Of a DNA stretch of 64,000 nucleotides, positions 19,976 to 30,365 are shown piece by piece. The notes below the pieces were generated by a model. That model had not been told where the DNA came from. It saw only the letters and a program-made list of their open reading frames with translations, and searched no databases. This DNA is from Lactococcus ileimucosae. Lineage in GTDB: Bacteria; Bacillota; Bacilli; Lactobacillales; Streptococcaceae. The translations under genes were made by a program, and so were the position numbers. The DNA is taken from positions 62,001 to 126,000 of the forward strand of contig NZ_CALPDE010000004.1 of the NCBI RefSeq assembly GCF_943193185.1, in the 5' to 3' direction. Each line of letters opens with the position of its first letter. Position 1 is the stretch's first letter.

Positions 19976-20632
19976 TTATACTGCTTTGCGTCCTGTGAAA
20001 AATCGTTTTGCCACACCAATCATTGCCGGAAGTAAGGATACAGCAACGATAGTTAACATGACCAATTCAAAATTTTTCTTAATAAAGGGAACTTGTCCAA
20101 AAAGGAAACCAGCGCCTAAAGCAACAATCACCCAAGAAAATCCACCTAAGAAATTATAGAGGACGAATTTTTTATGTGGCATACGACTGGTTCCTGCTGT
20201 GAAGGGAACTACTGTACGAATGATAGGCATAAAGCGCCCAAGGAAGATTGCCCAAGAACCCCATTTGGCAAAGAATTGCTCTGCTTCTTCAATATATTCT
20301 GCTTTTAAAAATCTGGATAAGTTTTTGTGTTTGGGAATAACATCTCCAAACCTGCGCCCAATTTCATAGTTAAGAAGATTTGCGAGAAAAGCCAAAGTGC
20401 CCATCGTTATAATTAAAAAGGGCATTGATAATTTATTTGGATATAAGGCCGCCATAGAGCCAACAAAAAAGAGAATTGAATCACCTGGTAAAAACGGAAA
20501 AATTACTAATCCTGTTTCGACAAAGATAATAGCACCCAAAAGTACATAACCCCAGATGTGAGCCCCGGGCGTATTCAGAAAACTGGAAATCCAATCGTTG
20601 AAAAAGCCAAATATTGAAAGTGTGACAAACAT
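19976..20632 (-). CDS. DedA/VTT-family membrane protein
   Basis: The 218-residue integral membrane protein shows FVETGLVIFPFLPGDSILFFVGSMA, GRRFGDVIPKH, and the conserved FLGRFMPIIRTVVPFTAGTSRMPHKKF motif with the Arg essential in the family. DedA proteins support membrane homeostasis and are linked to undecaprenyl-phosphate or phospholipid flipping (family knowledge). Transcribed alone, with its own terminator. Confidence 0.93.
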   Translation of the reverse strand: MFVTLSIFGFFNDWISSFLNTPGAHIWGYVLLGAIIFVETGLVIFPFLPGDSILFFVGSMAALYPNKLSMPFLIITMGTLAFLANLLNYEIGRRFGDVIPKHKNLSRFLKAEYIEEAEQFFAKWGSWAIFLGRFMPIIRTVVPFTAGTSRMPHKKFVLYNFLGGFSWVIVALGAGFLFGQVPFIKKNFELVMLTIVAVSLLPAMIGVAKRFFTGRKAV

Positions 20633-20868
20633 GTTTAAAATCTTCTTTCTGTTAAAGTGTTACCGCATTTTTAATTTTACACTAAAAAATCCCCTTTATC
20701 AAATTCTCCCTTGTGTACTTTTATAGAAAAAATTATAAATTTCATTTCTTAAGCTTTTTGCATGTCATGTTTTATAACACGGATTATTTTTTTCAAGCCT
20801 AATTTGTGGTATACTGGCATGTGTATGATTTGTTTATATAATTAATGAAACTTAGGAGAAATAATGAA

Positions 20869-23013
20869 ATGAAGAAATTATTCTTTACATTATCTTTAAT
20901 ATTCGCCACGCTTACTGGAATGTTCTTTGTGACTGCTGATAAGGCCAGTGCTCAGGAAACCGTGCGTGTCGCAAGTGATAATGCTTACGCCCCTTTTGAA
21001 TTTCAAGATTCAAATAAAAACTGGGTAGGTATCGATGTAGATATCATGAAAGAAGTTGCAAAAATCAATGATTGGAAGCTCGAAATGACCTTCCCCGGCT
21101 TTGATGCTGCTCTTCAAAATTTAAAGGCTGGAAAAGCCGATGCCGTTATTGCAGGGATGTCAATCACTGATGAACGTAAGAAAATTTTTGATTTTTCTGA
21201 GCCTTATTATACCTCGGCTATTACTTTGGCTACAACAAAAGCTTCTACGCTTAAGAGCTATGATGAACTTAAAGGCAAGGCTGTCGGTGCTAAAAAAGGA
21301 ACAGCTGCTTATGATTGGTTGCTAAAGAATCAAGATAAATATGGCTACACCATCAAGACTTATCCTGATGGTGTACACATGTTTTCATCACTGGCTTCAG
21401 GAAATATCGTTGGTGCCATGGATGAAGCTCCTGTCATTTCTTATGCCATCAGCCAAGGGCAAGATTTGGCCATTAATCTCCCTTCTTTCTCCCTTCCGGG
21501 AGGCTACGGTTTTGCTGTGATGAAGGGTGAAAACTCAAAATTAATTGATGGCTTCAATAAGGCTCTCACTCAAATGAAAGCTAACGGCACTTATGATAAG
21601 ATCGTTCAGAAGTATACGAGCGGTAAAAAGGCCGTGCCTAAAAAAGACGTTTACACTATCGCCTCCGACAATAGCTTCGCACCTTTCGAATTCCAAAATA
21701 CGGATAAAAAATTCACCGGAATTGACGTTGACCTGCTCAACGCGATTGCTGAACAACAAGGTTTTAAAATCAAATGGAATCACGTTGGTTTCCAACCTGC
21801 CGTAGATGCTGTCCAAGCTGGACATGCAGATGCAATGATAGCTGGTATGTCTATCACTGATGCACGTAAAAAAGTCTTTGATTTTAGTGATCCTTACTTT
21901 GACTCCAATCTGACTCTCGCTGTTTCTAAATCTAACGACGATATTAAAACATGGGAAGATTTGAAAGGAAAACAAGTAGGGGCAAAAAATGGTACAGCCT
22001 CTTATGACTACCTCACTAAAAATGAAAGCAAATACGGCTATACTCTAAAAACCTTTACTGATGCAACTTCAATGTACTCCTCATTGAAGAACGGTTCAAT
22101 ACAGGCCTTTATGGATGACGAACCCGTAGTTAAATATGCCATCAAGCAAGGGCAGGAATTTAAAACACCTTTTGAAGGTATCCCAACTGGTCAATATGGC
22201 TTTGCTGTGAAAAAAGGAACAGATCCTGAGTTGATCGAAATGTTTAACAATGGTCTCTCTTCACTACGTGCTAGCGGAAAATACCAAGAAATTCTTGACA
22301 AATATCTGACTTCAAAAGCAGAGACAGCACCTGAGTCGGATACAGAAAGTACAATGTTTGGTATCTTGAAAAACAACTGGAAACAGCTGGCCAAAGGACT
22401 CTGGATTACGATTCAACTTGCTCTAGTTTCCTTTGTTTTGGCTATGATTGTAGGTATCATCTTTGGGCTTTTCTCAGCCAGTCCTTCATCAGTTTTGCGT
22501 ACTATTTCACGTATTTACGTTGACCTTAATCGTTCCATTCCTCTCTTAGTATTGACTATCTTCATTTTCTATGGTATTCCAAACATGTTGCAACTCCTCA
22601 CAGGTCATCAAAGTCCTCTGAATGAGTTCACTGCTGGTGTTATTGCCTTAACACTTAATGAGTCAGCCTATATTGCTGAAATCGTTCGTGGGGGAATTGC
22701 TGCTGTTCCTGCTGGACAAATGGAAGCCAGCCGTTCACTCGGAATTCCTTATGTGAAGACAATGCAAAAAGTAATCTTGCCACAGGCTGTTAAGATTACA
22801 ATTCCGAGCTTGATTAACCAATTTATTATCACGCTTAAAGATACAACCTTGGTATCTGTTATCGGATTAGTCGAGCTCTTACAAGCTGGTCAAATCATCG
22901 TTGCACGTAATTTCCAAGCTTTCCGCGTTTATGGTTTGATTGGTTTGATATACATGATTGTTCTGCTTCTTTTGATGTGGGCTGGACGTCGCATTGAACA
23001 AAAAATGAAATAA
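20869..23013 (+). CDS. glnP: Glutamine/glutamate ABC transporter: two binding domains fused to permease
   Basis: The roughly 714-residue GlnP-type protein has a signal segment (about residues 1-28), then two tandem substrate-binding domains (about 30-248 and 255-475) with repeated [14 protein letters not shown] / [14 protein letters not shown] starts and [10 protein letters not shown] / [10 protein letters not shown] motifs, then a permease domain with the EAA loop [23 protein letters not shown]. The start at 20869 is preferred: AGGAGA lies nine bases before it, while an upstream ATG at 20845 precedes that site. glnQ follows after 13 bases. Confidence 0.95.
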   Translation: MKKLFFTLSLIFATLTGMFFVTADKASAQETVRVASDNAYAPFEFQDSNKNWVGIDVDIMKEVAKINDWKLEMTFPGFDAALQNLKAGKADAVIAGMSITDERKKIFDFSEPYYTSAITLATTKASTLKSYDELKGKAVGAKKGTAAYDWLLKNQDKYGYTIKTYPDGVHMFSSLASGNIVGAMDEAPVISYAISQGQDLAINLPSFSLPGGYGFAVMKGENSKLIDGFNKALTQMKANGTYDKIVQKYTSGKKAVPKKDVYTIASDNSFAPFEFQNTDKKFTGIDVDLLNAIAEQQGFKIKWNHVGFQPAVDAVQAGHADAMIAGMSITDARKKVFDFSDPYFDSNLTLAVSKSNDDIKTWEDLKGKQVGAKNGTASYDYLTKNESKYGYTLKTFTDATSMYSSLKNGSIQAFMDDEPVVKYAIKQGQEFKTPFEGIPTGQYGFAVKKGTDPELIEMFNNGLSSLRASGKYQEILDKYLTSKAETAPESDTESTMFGILKNNWKQLAKGLWITIQLALVSFVLAMIVGIIFGLFSASPSSVLRTISRIYVDLNRSIPLLVLTIFIFYGIPNMLQLLTGHQSPLNEFTAGVIALTLNESAYIAEIVRGGIAAVPAGQMEASRSLGIPYVKTMQKVILPQAVKITIPSLINQFIITLKDTTLVSVIGLVELLQAGQIIVARNFQAFRVYGLIGLIYMIVLLLLMWAGRRIEQKMK

Positions 23014-23026
23014 GGAGATTAAAGAT

Positions 23027-23764
23027 ATGTCTGTACAAATCGAAGTCACTGATCTTCACAAAACATATGGTAAAAACGAGGTCCTCAAAGGAATCTCTGC
23101 AAAATTCAATAAGGGGGATGTTGTTTGTATCATAGGTCCTTCAGGTTCTGGTAAATCAACTTTTCTGCGCACATTGAATGGCTTAGAAAGTGCCACCAGT
23201 GGTGATGTTATTATCAACGGCTACAACCTCACGGATAAAAACACAGATATCAACTTGGTTCGTCAACATGTCGGAATGGTTTTCCAACATTTCAATCTTT
23301 TCCCTAATATGACTGTTTTGGAAAATATCATGTACGCGCCCGTTGAGCTTAAGAAACTAACAAAAGACGAAGCCAAAGAAAAAGCACTTCATTTGCTCGA
23401 AGCAGTTGGTTTAGAAGAGAAGAAAGATACCATGCCCGAGATGCTCTCAGGAGGGCAGAAACAGCGTGTTGCTATCGCTCGTGCCTTGGCTATGGATCCT
23501 GACGTCATGCTCTTTGATGAGCCAACTTCTGCCTTGGACCCTGAAATGGTTGGAGATGTTCTTGATCTTATGCGCCGTATCGCTGACGATGGTATGACAA
23601 TGCTTATCGTGACACACGAAATGGGGTTTGCACGCAAAGTTGCCAATCGTGTCATGTTCACAGATTCTGGTGTTATCCTTGAAGATGGTAAACCAGAGGA
23701 TATTTTTGACAATCCACAGCACCCACGTTTACAAGACTTCTTGTCAAAAGTCTTGAACGTTTAA
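23027..23764 (+). CDS. glnQ: Glutamine ABC transporter ATPase
   Basis: The 245-residue polar amino-acid importer ATPase has Walker [11 protein letters not shown]-loop [11 protein letters not shown], signature LSGGQKQR, and Walker [16 protein letters not shown]. It pairs with GlnP upstream to import glutamine/glutamate. AAGGAG precedes the ATG. Followed by a hairpin terminator. Confidence 0.96.
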   Translation: MSVQIEVTDLHKTYGKNEVLKGISAKFNKGDVVCIIGPSGSGKSTFLRTLNGLESATSGDVIINGYNLTDKNTDINLVRQHVGMVFQHFNLFPNMTVLENIMYAPVELKKLTKDEAKEKALHLLEAVGLEEKKDTMPEMLSGGQKQRVAIARALAMDPDVMLFDEPTSALDPEMVGDVLDLMRRIADDGMTMLIVTHEMGFARKVANRVMFTDSGVILEDGKPEDIFDNPQHPRLQDFLSKVLNV

Positions 23765-23770
23765 AAATAA

Positions 23771-23803
23771 AAAACGGTTTTCTTTTAAGGAGAACCGTTT
23801 TTC
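23771..23803 (+). terminator. Terminator after glnQ
   Basis: AAAACGGTTTTC, short loop, GAGAACCGTTTTT. Confidence 0.85.
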
Positions 23804-23851
23804 TCTTAGCTTAAAGGGACTAAAAAAGAGGGAGATAAGGGTCTTAAAGAT

Positions 23852-23899
23852 AAAAAAAGTTCAATCACGTGCATAAGAACGCTATGATTGAGCTTTTTT
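23852..23899. terminator. Terminator near the end of ftsQ
   Basis: AAAAAGTTCAATCA / TGATTGAGCTTTTTT inverted repeat with A/T runs on both strands; probably ends the murD-murG-ftsQ transcript. Confidence 0.75.
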
Positions 23900-23944
23900 C
23901 GTTTTTGACTAAAATCAATATTTTTCTTTTTTTCTCCAATCTCT

Positions 23945-24976
23945 TTACTGAGCTGTAGTTTCAGCAGTATCCTCTGAGTCCTTTTTCTCTCCCTCAGGAT
24001 TTTTCAAATCATTGAGATACTCTTCCTTAGATTTGGCGTATATCCCAGCCTCCATATCAATCACTTGAGGAGGTGTAAGCTGACTAGCAACGCTTGGATA
24101 GTAGGGCATCTTTTCTGCTATTTGACTCAAGGAAACACGCACCTGGTTACCGTCAGACATCTCTAAGGCAAGGAAATCACTTGTTGCTTTAGTCGGCGCT
24201 TTGCTGACCGTAGTAATGAGACTGCGAACTTCGGGTTTCAATTTCATATAAGCTGTAACAAATTTTTCTGTCTCTTGATCTGAAAAACTTTTAAGCAAAG
24301 GGTGGTTTGAAAGCTGATCACTTGGAATCTCTTCATCTCTCAGAATATACCCGCTTTCTAAAACTTGATAATTCTTTCCTTTCTGTTCAACATAAGCCAC
24401 TGTCTGAAACTCAGTTACCCTGGCTTCAACATGATTAGGAAAACTAACTTGTATCTCTACTGCTTTCACACGTGGGAATTCTTGGACAATACTGTTCTCA
24501 ATTCCTCGGCGATTTCTAATAACACCGTAAATTCTATCCGTTGGTTTTAATTTCGAAGCTTTTACTATTGCTTCAAAAGATTCGTGTTGATTTCCGGAGA
24601 CAGTAAACTTACCAATCTTACTTATTGGTGATACAGCATAAACAGAAACAATAAAAAGTAAGACAGCCACTAATAGCAAGGGCCACATTTTTTTAAAAAC
24701 TTCAAAGCTGCCTTCAAAAAAAGAGGGTTTCATTTCTTCTTCAGCAGTTTCAGAAAAATCTTCTGAGTAAGTCATTACTGAGTTATCCCCGTCTTCAACA
24801 TACTGGGCCTCTGAATCTTGACCTGTGTCTTCTTGATTTTTAGCTGTATCGTCTTCTTTATTCTTCAAAAACTTCCGTTTTTTAGGCTCCTCAGACTTCT
24901 CTTGATTTTCAGCAGCTTTACGGCGCTGATATTCCAGATGTTTCTTTTGCCAAGGCGTAAGGTTTTCTTCACTCAT
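23945..24976 (-). CDS. ftsQ: Cell division protein FtsQ/DivIB
   Basis: The 343-residue divisome protein has a long acidic and basic cytoplasmic N-terminus (about residues 1-90), one membrane helix (about 95-115, LLLVAVLLFIVSVYAV), an extracellular POTRA domain (ISKIGKFTVSGNQHESFEAIVKAS onwards), a beta domain, and an acidic tail. It acts with FtsL/DivIC to recruit septal wall synthesis. Third gene of murD-murG-ftsQ. Confidence 0.93.
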   Translation of the reverse strand: MSEENLTPWQKKHLEYQRRKAAENQEKSEEPKKRKFLKNKEDDTAKNQEDTGQDSEAQYVEDGDNSVMTYSEDFSETAEEEMKPSFFEGSFEVFKKMWPLLLVAVLLFIVSVYAVSPISKIGKFTVSGNQHESFEAIVKASKLKPTDRIYGVIRNRRGIENSIVQEFPRVKAVEIQVSFPNHVEARVTEFQTVAYVEQKGKNYQVLESGYILRDEEIPSDQLSNHPLLKSFSDQETEKFVTAYMKLKPEVRSLITTVSKAPTKATSDFLALEMSDGNQVRVSLSQIAEKMPYYPSVASQLTPPQVIDMEAGIYAKSKEEYLNDLKNPEGEKKDSEDTAETTAQ

Positions 24977-26070
24977 TATTTTTCAATTTCTTTCACAAGT
25001 TTGTAAAGTCGGTCGCTTGCATCAGGAACTCCTGCTTTTTTACTGGCTTCCGACATGGCTTGATAGAGACTTTCATCAGAAAATATTTCCGAAATGTTTT
25101 CCAGCATTGTGTCAGCTGTAAGCTCTGCATCTCTAATCATCTTGGCAGCCCCAATATCAACAAGTGCCTGAGCATTTTTCGTTTGGTGGTCTGCCGTCAC
25201 ATTTGGACTCGGCACAAAGATAGTCGGAAGACCAAGTGCTGTAATTTCCGCAATCGTTGTTGCTCCCGCACGGCACAAAATTAAATCTGATGATGCCAGC
25301 ACTTCAAGCATGTTTGAAATGTAAGGGCGAATCGCAATGTTTGCATTTTCTTTATATTTAGCAAATTCTGCATAATCTTCATCATAGTAAATCTGTCCTG
25401 AAGCGTATACAAGCTGATAGTCTTTTTCTGTAAACTTAGGAAGGGCGGCTTTCACAGCTTCATTGATGGTTTGTGCACCACGTGAACCTCCAAAAATCAC
25501 CACTGTTTTTTTATCCTTTCTGAGCTTATACTCTGTTTCCAAAATATCTGTTGCTTCTAGACTGGCAACTTCCTGTGCACGAGGATTCCCAGTAAAAACG
25601 GTTTTTTCCTCTGGAAAGTAGGGTTTAGCCGCTTCAAAGGCCACCGCAACCTTATCTACGTACTTGCTCAAAAACTTATTTGTTATTCCTGGAATAGAAT
25701 TCTGTTCATGCACAAGCGTTGGAATCTTAAGCTTGGCTGCAGCATAAAGAACAGGACCCGCGACATATCCTCCTGTACCAATCACCACATCTGGTTCAAA
25801 GTCTTTAATAAGCTTCTTGGCATCTGAGGTAGACTTCAAAAATTTATAAAGGGTCTTAAAATTGCTAAGGGAAAAGCTACGGCGGAAGCCTTGTACATCT
25901 ACTGTCTTAAAGTTGATACCAGCCGCAGGTACAATTTTGCTTTCTAATCCCCGTTCTGTCCCAACATAAAGGATATCCGACTCTGGCTCAATCGTTTTTA
26001 GATGATTGATAAAAGCCAAAGCTGGATAGATATGCCCGCCTGTACCGCCTCCAGTTACAATAATTCTCAT
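24976..26070 (-). CDS. murG: UDP-GlcNAc transferase MurG (lipid II synthesis)
   Basis: Adds GlcNAc to lipid I on the inner membrane face. The 364 residues carry the N-terminal GGTGGHIYPALAF loop, GTGGYVAGPVL, HEQNSIPGITNKFLS, and the C-terminal GGSRGAQTIN and CRAGATTIAEITALGLP nucleotide-sugar motifs. Lies one base after murD and overlaps the ftsQ start, a compact cell-wall/division operon. Confidence 0.97.
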   Translation of the reverse strand: MRIIVTGGGTGGHIYPALAFINHLKTIEPESDILYVGTERGLESKIVPAAGINFKTVDVQGFRRSFSLSNFKTLYKFLKSTSDAKKLIKDFEPDVVIGTGGYVAGPVLYAAAKLKIPTLVHEQNSIPGITNKFLSKYVDKVAVAFEAAKPYFPEEKTVFTGNPRAQEVASLEATDILETEYKLRKDKKTVVIFGGSRGAQTINEAVKAALPKFTEKDYQLVYASGQIYYDEDYAEFAKYKENANIAIRPYISNMLEVLASSDLILCRAGATTIAEITALGLPTIFVPSPNVTADHQTKNAQALVDIGAAKMIRDAELTADTMLENISEIFSDESLYQAMSEASKKAGVPDASDRLYKLVKEIEK

Positions 26071-26071
26071 C

Positions 26072-27433
26072 TTATTTCAGTTCACCTTTCAATTCTTCAA
26101 AAGCTTTGATAAACATGTCTCCACGTTCTTCAAAGGTCTTGTATTGATCCCAGCTGGCACAAGCGGGGCTAAGTAAAATTGTATCGCCGGCTGTTGACTT
26201 CTCAAAAATTTCTTTAAGTGCAGTCGCAACATTTTTACTGTGGACTGTTGGAATGTGCAACTGATCCGCAAGCTTTTGAAGTTTAGGGGCAGTTTCTCCA
26301 AACACAGCCATTCCTTTAATGCCGGAAAGAGCAGTCACCAACTCGTCAAAGTCGTTTCCCCTATCTAGTCCGCCTGCTAAAAGCCACAGTTTACTGTTTT
26401 CAAAACCAGAAAGTGCCCGTTTGGTTGCCAAGATGTTTGTGGCTTTACTGTCATTATAAACTTTACGTCCAGCAATTTCGCCCAAGTATTGCAAACGGTG
26501 CTTAACACCCGAAAAGCGCGTTAACACTTTAATGATGGCTTGATTTTTAACACCTGATAGTTTGGCAACAGCTATTGCTGCCAGAGCATTCTCTAGATTA
26601 TGTTCACCTGGTAGAGACAAAGCTGCAGTTTCCATAATGAATTCATCTCGAAAATACAGTTTACCTTCCAAAGAATAAGCACCATCCACTTTCTGATCCG
26701 TAGCAAAAGCTACGACCTGAGCAGCAGTATGTGCCGCCAAAGCGCGGCACTTCTCTTGATTAAAGTTAAGTACCAAATACTCGTCAGCAGTCAAATTTTC
26801 TTGAATACGCCATTTGGCTGCTTCATAGGCTTCCTGTGAACCATGATAGTCTAAATGTGACGAGAAAATATTTGTAATCAGAGCAATCTTTGGCTTAAAG
26901 TCAATGATTCCCATCAGTTGGAAACTTGAAAGCTCCATGACAAGCGTGTCTTCTGCAGTAGCTGTAGTGGCTACCGCCGAAGCAGGGAAGCCAATGTTTC
27001 CAGCTAATTTTGCCGACCGCCCATCAGCATTTAAAATCTCCGCGATGAGCGTTGTTGTCGTTGTTTTCCCATTTGTCCCTGTGATACCGATAATTGGCGC
27101 CTCGGAGACAAGGTAAGCCAGCTCAACTTCTGTTAGGACAGGAATTTTTTTGGCTAAGGCTCTTTTAACCATTGGATTATCGTAGCGAATGCCTGGGTTT
27201 TTCACCATATAAGCAAAACCTTCGTCCAAAAGTTCAAGAGGATGATCCCCGCAAATGACTTGGATGCCTTCTTTCAACAAGGCTTGGGCTGCTGGATTTT
27301 CATCAAAAGCTTTTCCGTCATTTACAGTAACTAAAGCCCCTAATGAATGAAGTAAACGTGCGGCAGCCTCTCCAGACTTTGCCAGTCCAAGGATGAGCAC
27401 TTTTTTTTGTTCAAAAGTTGTGATTTTTTTCAT
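26072..27433 (-). CDS. murD: UDP-MurNAc-L-alanine:D-glutamate ligase
   Basis: Cytoplasmic ATP-dependent Mur ligase adding D-Glu to the peptidoglycan precursor. The 453 residues include the N-terminal Rossmann-like [17 protein letters not shown] loop [22 protein letters not shown], and the C-terminal YNDSKATN motif. First gene of the operon. Family length is about 450. Confidence 0.97.
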   Translation of the reverse strand: MKKITTFEQKKVLILGLAKSGEAAARLLHSLGALVTVNDGKAFDENPAAQALLKEGIQVICGDHPLELLDEGFAYMVKNPGIRYDNPMVKRALAKKIPVLTEVELAYLVSEAPIIGITGTNGKTTTTTLIAEILNADGRSAKLAGNIGFPASAVATTATAEDTLVMELSSFQLMGIIDFKPKIALITNIFSSHLDYHGSQEAYEAAKWRIQENLTADEYLVLNFNQEKCRALAAHTAAQVVAFATDQKVDGAYSLEGKLYFRDEFIMETAALSLPGEHNLENALAAIAVAKLSGVKNQAIIKVLTRFSGVKHRLQYLGEIAGRKVYNDSKATNILATKRALSGFENSKLWLLAGGLDRGNDFDELVTALSGIKGMAVFGETAPKLQKLADQLHIPTVHSKNVATALKEIFEKSTAGDTILLSPACASWDQYKTFEERGDMFIKAFEELKGELK

Positions 27434-27517
27434 TGTCCCTATTCTTTCTACGTCCCTCTATTTTACCGCTATTTACCTATTTTTTCAATATAGAGTTTGA
27501 ATGACGAAAGTGGCACT

Positions 27518-27553
27518 AAAAAAGCAGAAAGCATTTTCGCTTTCTGCTTTTTT
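27518..27553. terminator. Bidirectional-looking terminator before murD
   Basis: AAAAAAGCAGAAAGC, 6-base loop, GCTTTCTGCTTTTTT. On the minus strand it ends the amino-acid transporter operon, whose last gene stops at 27556. Confidence 0.9.
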
Positions 27554-27555
27554 GT

Positions 27556-28293
27556 TCAAGTACGTAGGAAACGTGAGAGAAAAGCTTTTGTACGTTCTTC
27601 TTTTGGTGAACCAAAGATTTCTTCAGGACTGCCTTCTTCAGCAATGACGCCCTTATCCATGAAAATTACACGGTCACTCACATCACGCGCAAACTCCATC
27701 TCATGTGTGACGATAACCATAGTAAGCCCGGTCTCAGCCAATCCTTGCATGGTTTGCAAAACTTCGCCAACCATCTCGGGATCTAGAGCCGATGTTGGTT
27801 CATCAAAGAGAATCACATCAGGATTCATTGAAATCGCACGTGCGATAGCAACACGTTGCTTTTGTCCACCTGAGAGTTGTGCAGGTTTAGCATTAGCAAA
27901 TCTAGCCATTCCTACTTTTTCTAGATTTTCCAAAGCAATCTTTCTTGCTTCTTCTTGGCTTTTTTTCAATACAGTGACCTGAGCGGCCATAACATTTTCA
28001 ATGACATTCATGTTGTTAAAGAGGTTAAAGCTTTGGAAAACCATGCCCAAATGTGTACGGTACTTAGGAATGTCAAACCCTTTTTCGAGAACATTTTCTC
28101 CCTTATAAATAATTTCACCACCGCTAGGCTTTTCCAGCAAATTAATTGAGCGGAGCAACGTTGACTTACCACTTCCCGATGAACCAATAATAGAAATAAC
28201 TTCGCCTGCATTAACAGTCAAATGGATGTCTTTTAAGACTTCATTGTCTCCGAATGATTTTTTTAAGTGATTGATTTCTAAAATAGCTGTCAT
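27556..28293 (-). CDS. Amino-acid ABC transporter ATPase (probably lysine)
   Basis: The 245-residue importer ATPase resembles GlnQ, with Walker [29 protein letters not shown] and [15 protein letters not shown]. It follows the fused binding protein/permease gene without a gap. The lysine riboswitch upstream of the pair argues that the substrate is lysine or another basic amino acid (inference from regulation). Confidence 0.93.
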   Translation of the reverse strand: MTAILEINHLKKSFGDNEVLKDIHLTVNAGEVISIIGSSGSGKSTLLRSINLLEKPSGGEIIYKGENVLEKGFDIPKYRTHLGMVFQSFNLFNNMNVIENVMAAQVTVLKKSQEEARKIALENLEKVGMARFANAKPAQLSGGQKQRVAIARAISMNPDVILFDEPTSALDPEMVGEVLQTMQGLAETGLTMVIVTHEMEFARDVSDRVIFMDKGVIAEEGSPEEIFGSPKEERTKAFLSRFLRT

Positions 28294-29865
28294 TTAGGCC
28301 TCCCCCAATTCTTGGACTTGCATCTGGTTTTGGATTGGAACATAAGCATCTGGCCCATCCATTTTTCTTTCTATAAAACGTAGAATACGTGTTACTGTGA
28401 AAGTAAGAACAAAATAAATTGCACAAATCACAGCGAAAGTTTGGAAATACATAAAGTTTTGCTGAGCCACCGTTGTCCCTTGGAAAAAGAGTTCCGTTAC
28501 TGAAATCACGGACAAGACGGATGTGTCTTTAATATTAATCACAAACTCATTACCGGTTGCAGGAAGGATATTTCGCAAGACCTGTGGCAAGACAACTTTG
28601 CGCATCGTTTGGCCATGTGTCATTCCAAGAGCCTGTGCTGCTTCAAATTGTCCTTTATCTACAGAGAAGATTCCTCCACGAACAATTTCTGACATATAAG
28701 CGCCTGTGTTAATCGATACAATGAGCAAAGCTGCCACAGTACGATCCAAGCTAATTCCAAATGCCAGAGCGGAGCCATAATAAAGGACCATCGCTTGGAC
28801 AATCATCGGCGTCCCACGGAAAATTTCGATATATGCTGAGATAAGCCAGCCAAATACTTTATATAAGAAAGCGAGGAACTTATTACTGATTTCAGGGATT
28901 GTGCGATAAACACCAATAAGAAGCCCTAAAATCGTACCAACAATCGTACTGATAAGCGAGATAAACAATGTCATCCCTGTACCATTAAGGAACTGTTTCC
29001 CATTGTCTTTCACAATGCCAATAATCTGATCATACCAGGTGCCTTGCGTTTTTGCTTCTGGCTGCGCAGCAATCATTTCATCCATTAGCTCTTTTTGATC
29101 CTGCACTGTGAAACCTGTTAAAAAGCTATTAATTACTGCTAAATTAGGATCATTTTTACGAACCCCAACCGCTACTGTCGTGTCCTCTGAGTTCGTCACG
29201 AAACCTTGACCTTCTCCAAACTCAATCATTTTAAAGTCAGGGTTTGCTTTTTCTGCCGTAATCCCTTCGGGGCGCTCTGCAACATAGCCATCAATAGCCC
29301 CACTTTGTAAGGCAACTCGCATACTTGAAAAGTCTTTCATGGCTGTTTGTTTATTTACATTCTCAATCTGATCAATCATATTGTAGTGGAAAGTTCCAAG
29401 CTGAGCGGTAATTTTTGCTCCTGAGAAATCAGCCAAACTTGAGGCTTGGGCGAACGCTCCACCACTTTTTACCATCATAACAAGATTTGACGTATAATAA
29501 GGCTCCGAGAAATCAATCTGCTCTTTACGTTCTGCTGTAGGGGACATCCCTGCAATAATGGCATCTATTTTTCCTGACTTAAGCGCAGGAAGGAGTCCAT
29601 CCCAGCTGGACTTTACAATGACCAAGTCTTTATTCAATTTATTCGCAATTTTTTTCGCAATCTGCACATCATAACCATTAGCCCATTGTCCATCTACACC
29701 TTCAATAGGAACTGCACCGTTGCTCTCGTCATACTGTGTCCAGTTAAAGGGAGCATAAGCTGCTTCCATCCCCACACGGAACTCCTCTGCGCTAACCTTC
29801 GAGCTACCAATGAATAATACCATAAATAACGTTAAGGCAAGTAACAATAAGTTTTTCCTTCTCAT
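28294..29865 (-). CDS. Amino-acid ABC transporter: binding domain fused to permease (probably lysine)
   Basis: The 523-residue protein has a signal segment (about residues 4-26), one solute-binding domain (about 27-270, starting EEFRVGMEAAYAPFNW) and a permease domain with helices from about residue 290 and the EAA loop FEAAQALGMTHGQTMRKVVLPQV. It is first of two genes behind a lysine riboswitch, so import of lysine is likely. Fusion of binding protein and permease is common in Lactococcus, as in GlnP here. Confidence 0.92.
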   Translation of the reverse strand: MRRKNLLLLALTLFMVLFIGSSKVSAEEFRVGMEAAYAPFNWTQYDESNGAVPIEGVDGQWANGYDVQIAKKIANKLNKDLVIVKSSWDGLLPALKSGKIDAIIAGMSPTAERKEQIDFSEPYYTSNLVMMVKSGGAFAQASSLADFSGAKITAQLGTFHYNMIDQIENVNKQTAMKDFSSMRVALQSGAIDGYVAERPEGITAEKANPDFKMIEFGEGQGFVTNSEDTTVAVGVRKNDPNLAVINSFLTGFTVQDQKELMDEMIAAQPEAKTQGTWYDQIIGIVKDNGKQFLNGTGMTLFISLISTIVGTILGLLIGVYRTIPEISNKFLAFLYKVFGWLISAYIEIFRGTPMIVQAMVLYYGSALAFGISLDRTVAALLIVSINTGAYMSEIVRGGIFSVDKGQFEAAQALGMTHGQTMRKVVLPQVLRNILPATGNEFVINIKDTSVLSVISVTELFFQGTTVAQQNFMYFQTFAVICAIYFVLTFTVTRILRFIERKMDGPDAYVPIQNQMQVQELGEA

Positions 29866-30003
29866 AATACTCTCTCTTTCATTTTTTACAAAATCAATAT
29901 AATGTAAAGATCACGGGTCCTTATGAGACATGCGGGAAATTAACCTAGAAATGCCCTTATCATTGTCTTCGAATACACGACGACAGTAGTAATAAACATA
30001 AAA

Positions 30004-30029
30004 AGCAACCTTCACACAGGGAGGTTGCT
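30004..30029 (-). terminator. Regulated terminator of the lysine riboswitch
   Basis: Minus strand AGCAACCT, 10-base loop, AGGTTGCT, then TTTTTATG. Lies directly 3' of the aptamer and 140 bases before the transporter ATG, the layout of transcriptional attenuation. Confidence 0.82.
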
Positions 30030-30222
30030 AAACGTTGAATATGACGCATTTATCAATAACGAATAGCACTCCGCAAAACTGCGACAGTTCAGCAAGTATC
30101 CCTTGCTGCCCCAACAAATCTACTTGGACGGGTAGACTCATTTCGGCAATGTCTCCTCTATTTTACTTCAACGCTTGCCCAGCTCAGTAAAATTTCCTAT
30201 TCATTGCGACCTCTATCATTTT
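30030..30222 (-). ncRNA. Lysine riboswitch (L-box) aptamer
   Basis: On the minus strand the conserved L-box pieces occur in order: GATAGAGGTCGCAA (from 30217), ACATTGCCGAAATG, GGGGCAGC, CTGTCGCAG and GTGCTATTCGTTATTG. These match the layout of the lysC leader aptamer (GATAGAGGTGCGAA, GTCGCCGAAG, CTGTC, GGGCTATCTCG) as I remember it. Binding lysine should favour the downstream terminator and shut off the transporter. Confidence 0.9.
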
Positions 30223-30318
30223 ATTTGTATTTTGTACTCTAAATCTTAACCTTTTTTTAAATGAATGTCAACAATTTACTCGAATTATCAAACAAATCAA
30301 ATTAATTATAAGGGAATT

Positions 30319-30361
30319 AAAAAGCCTGTAGACAGTTTCTTTAAGCTCTCTACAGACTTTT
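30319..30361 (-). terminator. Terminator after the covS-like kinase
   Basis: Minus strand AAAAGTCTGTAGA / TCTACAGGCTTTTT inverted repeat just past the kinase stop. Confidence 0.85.
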
Positions 30362-30365
30362 ACGT

